Of a stretch of 64,000 nucleotides of DNA, positions 9,053 to 16,383 are shown piece by piece. A program made the position numbers and the translations under genes. This stretch comes from Thiomicrorhabdus sp965602805. GTDB taxonomy: Bacteria; Pseudomonadota; Gammaproteobacteria; Thiomicrospirales; Thiomicrospiraceae. The DNA is taken from NCBI GenBank assembly GCA_965602805.1, contig CBFCZK010000005.1:117934-181933 (forward strand). The letters run 5' to 3'. Each line of letters begins with the position of its first letter. Position 1 is the stretch's first letter. The notes below the pieces were generated by a model that was not told the DNA's origin, did not search any database, and was given only the letters and a program-made list of their open reading frames with translations.

Positions 9053-10069
9053 TTATTTCTTATTGTATTTACCGGTTAGGCTAGAACCTCTGCGAGAATT
9101 TGGGGCTTTCTCTTTTCCAGAACTGCGGTTTTTTTCACTCTGACTACGATTCGTTTTGCTGGAAGATGCTCCATCACGCGGATTTTTGGGGTTTCGATCG
9201 TTTTGTGAGCGGTTGCTTCTCGAACCCGAAGTCGCTTTATCTGCAGATTGCGCTGAACGTTCTGGACGTTGTGTATTAACACGCTGTGCAGATTTCAAGT
9301 GACGGGCATTGGGTTCACCTTTAATGCTCGCAGTTTTGCTTGAGCCAGCGACCGCGCCATTGATTTCATCCATCTCTTGTTGGGTTAGATTACGCCACTG
9401 TCCGATTTGCAGATTGCCCAGGTGAACGTTCATAATGCGGCTGCGCTTGAGTTTAGTCACGGTATAACCCAAGTACTCCGCCATGCGTCGAATCTGTCGA
9501 TTAAGGCCTTGCGTTAAGATAATAGTAAACACAAAGCGACTGTTAATGTGTACTTCACACGGTTTGGTGACGGTATCTAAAATCGGCACACCACTCGACA
9601 TCTTGCGCACAAAATTATCGGTTAAAGGCTTATCGACCGTGACCACATACTCTTTATCGTGGGCGTTTTCAGCGCGTAAAATCTTATTGACGATATCGCC
9701 ATCACTGGTTAGGAAAATCAGGCCTTCAGAGGGTTTATCGAGTCGTCCAATCGGGAAAATACGTTGCGGATGGCCAATCGCATCAATGATATTACCTTTG
9801 ACTTGCGACTCGGTGGTGCAGGTAATGCCAATCGGTTTGTTATAAGCGATATAGATACGATCAGTCTTATCTTCCGGCATCGCCATAATCGATTGGCCGT
9901 CTACTCTAACATCATCCCCGACTGACACTTTGGTGCCGAGTTCGGGCAATTTACCGTTAATGGTGACGCGATTCTGTTCTACCAGGCGATCCGCCTCACG
10001 GCGCGAACAAAAACCGGATTCACTGATAAATTTATTAAGACGTTTTTCGACAGGGGCGCTCACAGGCAT
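9053..10069 (-). CDS. rluF: 23S rRNA pseudouridine synthase, RluF-like
   Basis: Isomerises a uridine in 23S rRNA; RluF of E. coli modifies U2604. An S4 RNA-binding domain (about 9-60) precedes the RsuA/RluB/E/F-type catalytic domain, with the nucleophilic Asp in GRLDKPSEG (108-116, D111) and the later NRQIRRM motif. The last 80 or so residues are a low-complexity basic tail rich in Ser, Arg, Asn and Lys, probably an extra RNA contact. The ATG at 10069 is the natural start. RluF is preferred over RluB/RluE because of its overall resemblance in the catalytic domain; the exact target base is inferred. Confidence 0.85.
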   Translation of the reverse strand: MPVSAPVEKRLNKFISESGFCSRREADRLVEQNRVTINGKLPELGTKVSVGDDVRVDGQSIMAMPEDKTDRIYIAYNKPIGITCTTESQVKGNIIDAIGHPQRIFPIGRLDKPSEGLIFLTSDGDIVNKILRAENAHDKEYVVTVDKPLTDNFVRKMSSGVPILDTVTKPCEVHINSRFVFTIILTQGLNRQIRRMAEYLGYTVTKLKRSRIMNVHLGNLQIGQWRNLTQQEMDEINGAVAGSSKTASIKGEPNARHLKSAQRVNTQRPERSAQSADKATSGSRSNRSQNDRNPKNPRDGASSSKTNRSQSEKNRSSGKEKAPNSRRGSSLTGKYNKK

Positions 10070-10192
10070 TCCAATTGTTTGAGTTTGCGAAAGTGTAGCA
10101 AATCAAACCCATAAGACAAAGTTAATTGAGTCTGATTAGACGGGTTCTAGTCTTTATGTCTTATAAAGTTTTAATAAACCTCTAACCACGTT

Positions 10193-10690
10193 TTAACAGG
10201 AGTACTGACTATCTTGGAGACAGTGGGAGCAATGCTCAACGAGTAAAGAGACCAGCTTTAAGGTCTTTTCACTATTTTGAGTTTCGCGATTTTGATATTC
10301 ACGTAAATAGCGATAAAAACCGTGGTGAACTTGAATCATTTTTTCAACCAGTTGCCAAGCATCGGATTCGGTCATTAAATAATCTGCATCCATAAGCGTT
10401 GCGGCAGGATGTTGATAGTCTTGGTAGGGTTTTTCCCAGGGAGAAATTTTAGGTAGTGGCTGGCCATGATTCTGTATGGCTTTTATTAAAAGCTGTTCCT
10501 CTTGCTGAAAGCTCTGTAATGCTTGTTTGAAGACGGCCGCCGCTTGGCTATTGTGATGTGCATTCAAAGTATGCGAAAAGGTCTCGCAAAAATAGATCGA
10601 TTCTTCAGTCATCTCCTGAATAGAAGCTAATACCCAGCCGAAGGCGTGAGTGGTGGTAGAAGTCGGTTTAGCAATCGTGGTATGACTCAT
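10193..10690 (-). CDS. Unknown small helical protein translationally coupled to korB
   Basis: 165 residues, unrecognised. It is predicted mostly alpha-helical with many Glu and His residues (EEQLL, HHGFYRYL, EHCSHC), no signal peptide and no membrane segment. A ferritin- or rubrerythrin-like helical bundle is possible but I cannot confirm metal ligands. The start overlaps the korB stop by 4 bp (10687-10690), so it is cotranslated with the 2-oxoacid oxidoreductase and may assist that enzyme or protect it from oxygen. This role rests on context alone. Confidence 0.75.
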   Translation of the reverse strand: MSHTTIAKPTSTTTHAFGWVLASIQEMTEESIYFCETFSHTLNAHHNSQAAAVFKQALQSFQQEEQLLIKAIQNHGQPLPKISPWEKPYQDYQHPAATLMDADYLMTESDAWQLVEKMIQVHHGFYRYLREYQNRETQNSEKTLKLVSLLVEHCSHCLQDSQYSC

Positions 10691-11544
10691 AACGTGATCT
10701 CATCTTCAAATGCTTGCAAATTAGCGGCAATATCATCAACGGTTAAGGGCGATTTTTCGGGTTGAGTAGGCGGGTAGGTTGGTAAGTTGGCTTGATAAAA
10801 AATACCGGTATCAAAACCATCATTGCCATGAATTTTTTGCGCAGCTTCTTCTATATTGTCACTGGCTTGAATATTCATGGAACGCATCGATTTATGCCAT
10901 TCTTTTTGTTCTGGACGAAAAGTGACACAAGGGCTTTTAATTTCTACCAGAGAAAAGCCTTTATGCTGAATGGCCTTTACCAACAGTTCACTCAAGCCAT
11001 TAGGATCTCCTGCAAACCCTCGGGCAATAAAACTGGCACCTGATGCTAAAGCAATCCCTAAAGGCTTAAAGGTTTGAATCGCCGTGCCATGTGGGGCTAA
11101 TTGGCTTGGCCAATTCGGCTGAGAAGTGGGGGAGGGTTGTCCCTTGGTCATGCCATACACTTCATTATCCATCACAATATAGGTCATATCCATATTGCGC
11201 CGGCAGGCGTGTAGAAAATGGTTACCGCCAATTGAATAACCATCGCCATCGCCCCCAGCCGCAATGACGGTTAAATCTGGGCGGCTGTCTTTCAGACCGG
11301 CCGCTAAAGGCAATGCACGGCCATGCAGGCCATGAAAGCCATACACATCCAAATAAGCAGGGAGTCTGGAAGAGCAACCGATCCCTGATATTAAGCCAAT
11401 TTTTTCATTCGGAATTTCTAACCAGGCCAAGGCTTTGGTTAAGGCTCGCAAAATAAAAAAATGGCCGCAACCTGGACACCAAATAGGGTGTGCATCCGAT
11501 AAGTAGTCATTGGGTTTAACCTGAACTTTAATCTCTATACTCAT
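10687..11544 (-). CDS. korB: 2-oxoacid:ferredoxin oxidoreductase beta subunit (probable 2-oxoglutarate)
   Basis: Thiamine-diphosphate subunit of a KorAB-type enzyme that interconverts 2-oxoglutarate (or a related 2-oxoacid) and succinyl-CoA + CO2 with ferredoxin. It shows CPGCGH (23-28), which is typical of the beta subunit, and the ThDP/Mg motif GDGDGYSIGGNHFLHACRRN. No ferredoxin domain is fused. It overlaps the upstream alpha subunit by 4 bp and the downstream 165-aa gene by 4 bp, giving a three-gene operon. In sulfur-oxidising autotrophs of the Thiomicrospira group such an enzyme replaces the 2-oxoglutarate dehydrogenase complex. The substrate is inferred from that knowledge. Confidence 0.88.
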   Translation of the reverse strand: MSIEIKVQVKPNDYLSDAHPIWCPGCGHFFILRALTKALAWLEIPNEKIGLISGIGCSSRLPAYLDVYGFHGLHGRALPLAAGLKDSRPDLTVIAAGGDGDGYSIGGNHFLHACRRNMDMTYIVMDNEVYGMTKGQPSPTSQPNWPSQLAPHGTAIQTFKPLGIALASGASFIARGFAGDPNGLSELLVKAIQHKGFSLVEIKSPCVTFRPEQKEWHKSMRSMNIQASDNIEEAAQKIHGNDGFDTGIFYQANLPTYPPTQPEKSPLTVDDIAANLQAFEDEITL

Positions 11545-13283
11545 GATAAAATCCCTTTAACTTGGCGGATAATCTCTTTGGATTTAATCATTAAAGGCCC
11601 AGGTTGCGCAAATGAAGTGGCGGAGGGTGGAATGGATTTTTCAGACAGTAGATAACGATAGAACTGTCCAGAATAGCTTTGCTCGACCACCAAAACGACC
11701 TTGCCGTGGCAGAGTTGTCGAATCTTATCGGCATTTAAGGGCATTAAGAGACGTAAACCAAGTAGTTCGGTTGAGATGCCTGCGGTATTCAATTCTTTAA
11801 CCGCTTGCTGGCAAACACTAAAGCTAGACCCCCAGGTGATGACAATCACTTGCGCTACTTGTGTAGGTTCAACCTCTGTAGATTGAACTTCAGCCCATTG
11901 CCCACCATAGTCAAACTGGCTGAGTTTATGGGCGCGTTTTTCGAGCTGTTGTTGGTGATCTAGTGCCATTGCGCTTGGTAAACCACTAGGCGTATGCTCC
12001 AGACCATCGGCTGTATAGAGGAGGCCTGGTTCACCCGGCAGGCTCATCGGCGAGATACCTGAGCTATCAAGGGCATAACGTTGATAATCTGTTGTGGTGG
12101 TTTGCGCGACTTGGCGGGTGAGTTGTAAATCCGTTAATTCAACAGGATCTAAAATGGCACGAGACTGGCCGATGCGTTGATCGCTGACTTCGACCACTAA
12201 CGTTTGCAAAGCTTCTGCCAGGCCTGTCGCCCATTGGGAACAAACCACAGCATCTCGAATACTTAAGGGCGCAACCACAATGTGTGGGGCTTCACCGTGC
12301 AAGCCATACAACACTTGATTAAGGTCGGTCTGCTCGGATTTAGTGGGAATGCCGGTAGAAGGACCGCCGCGCATGACATTCACCACCAACACAGGCGTTT
12401 CACTGGCAACGGCGAGCCCCATGCCTTCAGTCATCAGTGAAAAACCAGGGCCAGAGGTTGCAGTCATCGAAGGCAGACCGCCAAATGAACTGCCAATCAC
12501 CATATTGATTGCCGCCAGTTCATCTTCGGCAATTAACAAGCTTCCACCCACTTTTTCCAGGCGAGGTGCAAGGTATTCGACAATTTCGGTGGCAGGAGTA
12601 ATCGGATAAGCGGCGGCAAAACGAATGCCGCCTCGTAAAGCACCGAATCCAACTGCTTCATTGCCGGATAACAGCCATTTAGGCTGAAATGTAGTTTGCC
12701 AATCTTGTAATAAATTGCCTGTAGCAATTAAAGTCATGCCTTGTTTAATCGCGGCCATTGAATCATGTAAAATGAGATCGCCTTTTTTGCCAAAGACTTT
12801 TTTTAAGGCTTGTTTTAATACCTCTGAAGACAAACCAATGACATTAGCTAAAATGCCCAAGGCCAACATATTCGACTTGCCATTTTCAAGAGTCTTAAGG
12901 AGTGGGTTGAAGGTAAAAGCTTGTACTGTGGTGCCACTGCTTGTGACCAGGCCTGGTAGCTTTTCGCGCGAGTCATCAAACAGCACCAAACTGTCTTTAT
13001 TAAGCGGTATTTCATCAGCAAAACGCTCAAAATTGCGCCAATCTAAAGCAAAGTGAATATCAAATCTGTCTGGCATGACTTCAATCATCTCATCCGAAAA
13101 ATGCAACATCACCGCCGATTCACCCCCGCGAATCTGCGGCCCAGCAGAACGTGACATGACGCCATAAAACCCAGATTTCGCCATAGCGGTTAGCAGGATA
13201 TTACCGATGGTGACAGCGCCACTACCGCCTGAGCCAGAGATAGAAATCGCTAAACGATTAGATTGATTTGTCATGTTGGTCAT
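11541..13283 (-). CDS. korA: 2-oxoacid:ferredoxin oxidoreductase gamma-alpha fusion subunit
   Basis: 580-residue subunit with the gamma-type domain at the N-terminus (about 10-190, SGSGGSGAVTIGN, RSAGPQIRGGESA) fused to the alpha/pyrimidine-binding domain (from about 205, including AAYPITPATEIVEYLAP and the ATSGPGFSLM motif). This is the usual KorA fusion. It partners with KorB. The start could be ATG 13283 or the fourth codon (also Met); no strong ribosome site separates them. The coding sequence contains one exact ACCAGGCCTGGT palindrome at 12946-12957, read here as part of LPGLV. A short frameshifted membrane ORF lies immediately upstream. Confidence 0.9.
   Translation of the reverse strand: MTNMTNQSNRLAISISGSGGSGAVTIGNILLTAMAKSGFYGVMSRSAGPQIRGGESAVMLHFSDEMIEVMPDRFDIHFALDWRNFERFADEIPLNKDSLVLFDDSREKLPGLVTSSGTTVQAFTFNPLLKTLENGKSNMLALGILANVIGLSSEVLKQALKKVFGKKGDLILHDSMAAIKQGMTLIATGNLLQDWQTTFQPKWLLSGNEAVGFGALRGGIRFAAAYPITPATEIVEYLAPRLEKVGGSLLIAEDELAAINMVIGSSFGGLPSMTATSGPGFSLMTEGMGLAVASETPVLVVNVMRGGPSTGIPTKSEQTDLNQVLYGLHGEAPHIVVAPLSIRDAVVCSQWATGLAEALQTLVVEVSDQRIGQSRAILDPVELTDLQLTRQVAQTTTTDYQRYALDSSGISPMSLPGEPGLLYTADGLEHTPSGLPSAMALDHQQQLEKRAHKLSQFDYGGQWAEVQSTEVEPTQVAQVIVITWGSSFSVCQQAVKELNTAGISTELLGLRLLMPLNADKIRQLCHGKVVLVVEQSYSGQFYRYLLSEKSIPPSATSFAQPGPLMIKSKEIIRQVKGILS
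12946..12957. repeat. ACCAGGCCTGGT palindrome inside korA
   Basis: Exact copy within a coding region; on the minus strand it falls in the codons of Pro-Gly-Leu-Val. One of only two exact intragenic copies. Confidence 0.85.
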
Positions 13284-13313
13284 TTTAGTTGAGTGCCTAG
13301 GTTTGAATTAAAT

Positions 13314-13449
13314 TTAACCGGTCGCACCAAATACTAAGCCGATATAGGTGGTCAAAGTCATCGCGATAAAGCCCCAAGGGCTTAGAAATTCAAGAAGGAT
13401 TTTAAAGGTTTTATTAGTTTTGATTCTACCAGGATAACTGAAAAATCAT
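13314..13449 (-). pseudogene. Frameshifted small membrane-protein ORF upstream of korA
   Basis: On the minus strand an ATG at 13449 follows AAAGGTGGG, a good ribosome site. It opens a frame that stops after seven codons, while the neighbouring frame runs from the same place to TAA at 13314 and encodes a hydrophobic helix ending SPWGFIAMTLTTYIGLVFG. Removing one T from the run of five just after the ATG would join both into a 44-residue single-TM protein starting MIFSYPGRI. This may be a real frameshift, a sequencing error in the homopolymer, or chance. I do not recognise the protein. Confidence 0.35.
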
Positions 13450-13541
13450 ACCCACCTTTAAGATAAGAGGTCTTTGCATGAGTCTGATTCGGGATAGGAA
13501 TAGCGGTTGAGTTGTTTATAAGCTTTACTCTGAGATAAGTG

Positions 13542-13553
13542 ACCAGGCCTGGT
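13542..13553. repeat. ACCAGGCCTGGT palindrome (intergenic)
   Basis: Exact copy in the 364-bp gap between korA (minus) and the 3' end of the 112-aa exported protein gene (minus). The symmetry is not extended by the flanks. The rest of the gap holds the frameshifted small ORF and a hairpin at 13588-13618. Confidence 0.9.
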
Positions 13554-13587
13554 GAGTTTTAGGATTTTCTGAATAGCTTTTTATGTA

Positions 13588-13618
13588 AATATTGCCACCT
13601 TTTCAGGGTGGCAATATT
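13588..13618. terminator. Hairpin downstream of the 112-aa exported protein gene
   Basis: Perfect 12-bp arms (AATATTGCCACC and its complement) around a 6-nt loop, 30 bp past the stop of the 13648-13986 gene. T-runs near it are short, so termination strength is uncertain. Confidence 0.65.
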
Positions 13619-13647
13619 ATGCGTTTTAAAATAAAAATCGCTTTAAA

Positions 13648-13986
13648 TTAACGATTACCACCGCCAGAACCCATGCCGGATCCCATTCCTGCGCCAGGAC
13701 GGTTTTGTTGATTCATATGACCACCTTCTTTGGGTGGATTCTCTGGTAAATCAATACCTTTTTCTTTGGCACGCAAACGCATTCTTTGATGATTTTCTTG
13801 ACGAATTCGTGCGCGCGCTTCCGGAGTTTTTGCAGTCTGCATTTGCTGGCGATGTAGTTGCAACTCTTGCTGAGTCATCAGTTGACTGCCATAAATAGGT
13901 TCTTGTTCCATTGCCATTGCTGAAGAGATCGGCAAGGCTAACAGACTGGTGAAGCAGAGTGCTTTTACTAAATTAGATTTCAGCAT
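13648..13986 (-). CDS. Small exported protein, function unknown
   Basis: 112 residues with a clear signal peptide (cleavage probably after AMA, about residue 25). The mature part carries YGSQLMTQQE, a charged helix (HRQQMQTAKTPEARARIRQENHQRMRLRAKEKGIDLP) of about 35 residues and a Gly/Met-rich tail (GAGMGSGMGSGGG). Proteins with this YGxxLMTxxE plus helix arrangement occur, to my knowledge, as uncharacterised periplasmic proteins in proteobacteria. The Met-rich tail could bind copper or another soft metal, which is an inference. It is divergent from the TonB-dependent receptor, with a 344-bp shared control region. Confidence 0.75.
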   Translation of the reverse strand: MLKSNLVKALCFTSLLALPISSAMAMEQEPIYGSQLMTQQELQLHRQQMQTAKTPEARARIRQENHQRMRLRAKEKGIDLPENPPKEGGHMNQQNRPGAGMGSGMGSGGGNR

Positions 13987-14111
13987 GATCTTATCCTTTA
14001 TTAAAGAAGTAAAGAGAGTGACATAATCCGTTTAGTTTTGCGTTATAGAGTTTATGCCTTAGTTCCATTTTAAGCTTTAAATATCAAAAGGATAAAGGAT
14101 TTTATTGATCT

Positions 14112-14123
14112 GAATCATGATTC
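14112..14123. promoter_or_regulatory. Palindrome GAATCATGATTC in the divergent control region
   Basis: A perfect 12-bp palindrome between the 112-aa gene and the TonB receptor gene, flanked by ATC and GAT that nearly extend the symmetry. It is a candidate operator for a dimeric regulator. I did not find a convincing Fur box in the same gap. Confidence 0.3.
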
Positions 14124-14215
14124 GATGAGTTAGGGACAGTTTGTATGATTAACAAGAAAAGCAAATGAGCTAAGGTCGGTAAGCGCTATTAATATTAGAG
14201 GTTGTAAATAATCCA

Positions 14216-14253
14216 TTAAGACTTCGTTAAGACTTGCTCTAGGGTTGGTTAAG
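14216..14253 (+). promoter_or_regulatory. Phased TTAAG direct repeats, possible OmpR-family response-regulator site
   Basis: TTAAG occurs at 14216, 14227 and 14249, i.e. at spacings of 11 and 22 bp on one face of the helix. The first pair fits the YTTAA-type half-site with 11-bp period bound by PmrA/QseB-like regulators. It lies about 80-115 bp upstream of the TonB receptor start. Confidence 0.4.
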
Positions 14254-14296
14254 TATTCCGTCATAGACTCTCAATCAAGTCACAAGAGTATGACTC

Positions 14297-14302
14297 TATA
14301 AT
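14297..14302 (+). promoter_or_regulatory. Probable -10 box of the TonB receptor operon
   Basis: TATAAT, 29 bp before the ATG. There is no good -35 at 16-18 bp (only AATCAAG-like bases), as expected for an activator-dependent promoter. It overlaps a small inverted repeat, AGAGT-ATG-ACTCT, at 14286-14298. Confidence 0.4.
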
Positions 14303-14330
14303 TCCCTGCAAATAAAAAGGAATTAACCTC

Positions 14331-16379
14331 ATGCGCAAATCAAAACTCTCCTTGGCTATTCTAGCAACACTATTTTCTTCTCAAGTTTATGCCTCAACAG
14401 AATTGGATTCTGTAACGGTAACCGCCACTCGAACAGCTGAAGAGGTCTCTAAACAGGCGCTTTCAATTGCTAAAAAAGGCGCTGAAGAAACCAAGCTAGA
14501 CCAAGCTATTTTTCAAAAGGATGTTTTGAACTCTGTTGCGGGTGTTTCGGTTAAACAAACGGGATCAGTGATCGGTCACACGATTGCAGTGCGCATGCCT
14601 AATTCGACAGCACCATACTATCTCTATCTACAAGACAGCGTGCCGGTACAATCCTCAGGATTTTTTAACCATAACGCGTTGGCTTATACCAATTTTCAAA
14701 CCGCAGAAAGTGTTGAGGTTTTAAAAGGCGCTGGAACGGCGTTATATGGTTCCGATTCGGTGGCCGCCACTGTCAATATTCAAAGTGCGCCACCGAGTAT
14801 CGAGTTAGAACGTAAACTCAATGTTTATGGCGGCAGTGATGGTTTCAAGCAGGGCGGTTTTTCTGTCAGCGATACGTTAGAGGATGATAGTTCGTACCGA
14901 ATTTCAGGGTCTATTACCGATAATGAAGGTTGGCGTGATCACACCAATATGCAGCGCCATGAATTGAGCGGACAGTATAATTTCACTCGCGGACAAGATG
15001 ACTTTAAAGTCTCTTTTATCTCTAACTATTCACGCGCACAGCAAGCCAGTTATGTAACCAGCCTAGACGATTTAGAAAACAATGCTGAAGTGGCTGGAGA
15101 TCAAAAATTTCTAGATAAGTTAGACCTGGTGGATGCCATGCGTCAGTTTGATCATAATCGTGTTAGTTTGCAGTGGGACAGTTACCGTGTTGAAGGGCTA
15201 GACTTAAGCACCATCGCTTATATCCGCAATACTCGTAATCAATATACGGCGACTTGGTTAAATAATTTGCCACATAATGACAGTCAACAAAATACCTTTG
15301 GTTTGATGCATAAAGGGGTGATGAATCCAAGTTGGGGGCGTTTTATTTACGGGGTTGACGGCGAAGTCACTCAAGGAACAACGCTTTATACGCAACAGTT
15401 TGATTACGATAAAGAGCCTGATGGTACTATCGAGATTCCTACAGGTAGTATTTATGATTATGATGTTAATTATTTAGCGATTTCACCTTACCTCCACTCA
15501 GACATTAAGTTAACGGAGGTTTTGACATTATCGGCAGGATTACGTTATGACATCAATCAATATCAATACACTAATAATACGGACGATGGTCAGTACAGCA
15601 CAACAAGTTATTCCCGTCCGGAAGATCGCAATGATAACTACAATCACCTGAGTCCAAAGTTGGCTTTAAATTATGCAATCTCGCCAAAAACGATGGTTTA
15701 TGCACGTTACGCGAATGCTTTCCGTGTGCCTTCGGCTTCGCGTTTATATAGTCTATCAACCAGCAATATCGATTTTAGTTTAGAGCCTGAGACCTCTAAT
15801 ACCTATGAGTTAGGGTATAAAGTAGATGGTCAATCCACGGATGTGGAAGTAGCACTTTATTATATGGATCTAGCCGATACTATTACCCGATCAGATGATA
15901 GAACCTATTATTACAATGGTGGCACCACTATTCATAAAGGTCTAGAGTTGAGCTTAAAGCATGATTTCAGTCCTCAATGGTCAACTAAAGCCGCTTATAG
16001 CTATAGTCTGCACAACTTTGAAAATGATGCCGAATTTGGTAATAATGAAATGGCCAGTGCACCGAATCATCTGTTGAACTTAAGAGCTTTTTACCGCCCA
16101 AGTGGGCTTGATGGTTTATTAGTCATGGCGGAAGGGATTTACACCAGTGAGTACTGGATGAATAATGGGCAGGATGCATCCTATGCAGGTTATAAAATAT
16201 TGAACCTAAAAGCGGATTATCAAGTGAATAAAGCATGGCGCGTATTTGCTAAACTGGATAACGTGACGGATGAGTCCTATGCAGAGTCTGCGACTTATTC
16301 TACATACGGTTCTGGTGAGGAAAGATACACGCCTGGCGCACCTCGTCAGTTGTTTGTGGGGACAGAGTTAACTTGGTAA
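14331..16379 (+). CDS. TonB-dependent outer-membrane receptor
   Basis: 682-residue outer-membrane importer. A signal peptide (to about residue 21, VYA) is followed by a TonB box region (LDSVTVTATR), a plug domain (about 38-150, ending VEVLKGAGTALYGSDSVAATVNI) and a 22-strand barrel-type domain ending in the aromatic residue Trp (VGTELTW). The start has the ribosome site AAAGGAATTAACCTC before ATG. Only 4 bp separate it from the PepSY gene, so the two form an operon. Such pairs import ferric siderophores or other metal chelates, with the PepSY protein as a likely reductase; the ligand cannot be told from sequence. Confidence 0.92.
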   Translation: MRKSKLSLAILATLFSSQVYASTELDSVTVTATRTAEEVSKQALSIAKKGAEETKLDQAIFQKDVLNSVAGVSVKQTGSVIGHTIAVRMPNSTAPYYLYLQDSVPVQSSGFFNHNALAYTNFQTAESVEVLKGAGTALYGSDSVAATVNIQSAPPSIELERKLNVYGGSDGFKQGGFSVSDTLEDDSSYRISGSITDNEGWRDHTNMQRHELSGQYNFTRGQDDFKVSFISNYSRAQQASYVTSLDDLENNAEVAGDQKFLDKLDLVDAMRQFDHNRVSLQWDSYRVEGLDLSTIAYIRNTRNQYTATWLNNLPHNDSQQNTFGLMHKGVMNPSWGRFIYGVDGEVTQGTTLYTQQFDYDKEPDGTIEIPTGSIYDYDVNYLAISPYLHSDIKLTEVLTLSAGLRYDINQYQYTNNTDDGQYSTTSYSRPEDRNDNYNHLSPKLALNYAISPKTMVYARYANAFRVPSASRLYSLSTSNIDFSLEPETSNTYELGYKVDGQSTDVEVALYYMDLADTITRSDDRTYYYNGGTTIHKGLELSLKHDFSPQWSTKAAYSYSLHNFENDAEFGNNEMASAPNHLLNLRAFYRPSGLDGLLVMAEGIYTSEYWMNNGQDASYAGYKILNLKADYQVNKAWRVFAKLDNVTDESYAESATYSTYGSGEERYTPGAPRQLFVGTELTW

Positions 16380-16383
16380 GTTT

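Noticed and set aside
12216..12230. GCCAGGCCTGTC in korA
   Set aside because: Only CAGGCCTG is kept; it lacks the outer bases and was not counted.
14000..14330. A Fur box upstream of the TonB receptor
   Set aside because: No stretch resembles the GATAATGATAATCATTATC consensus well enough, although iron control would be expected.
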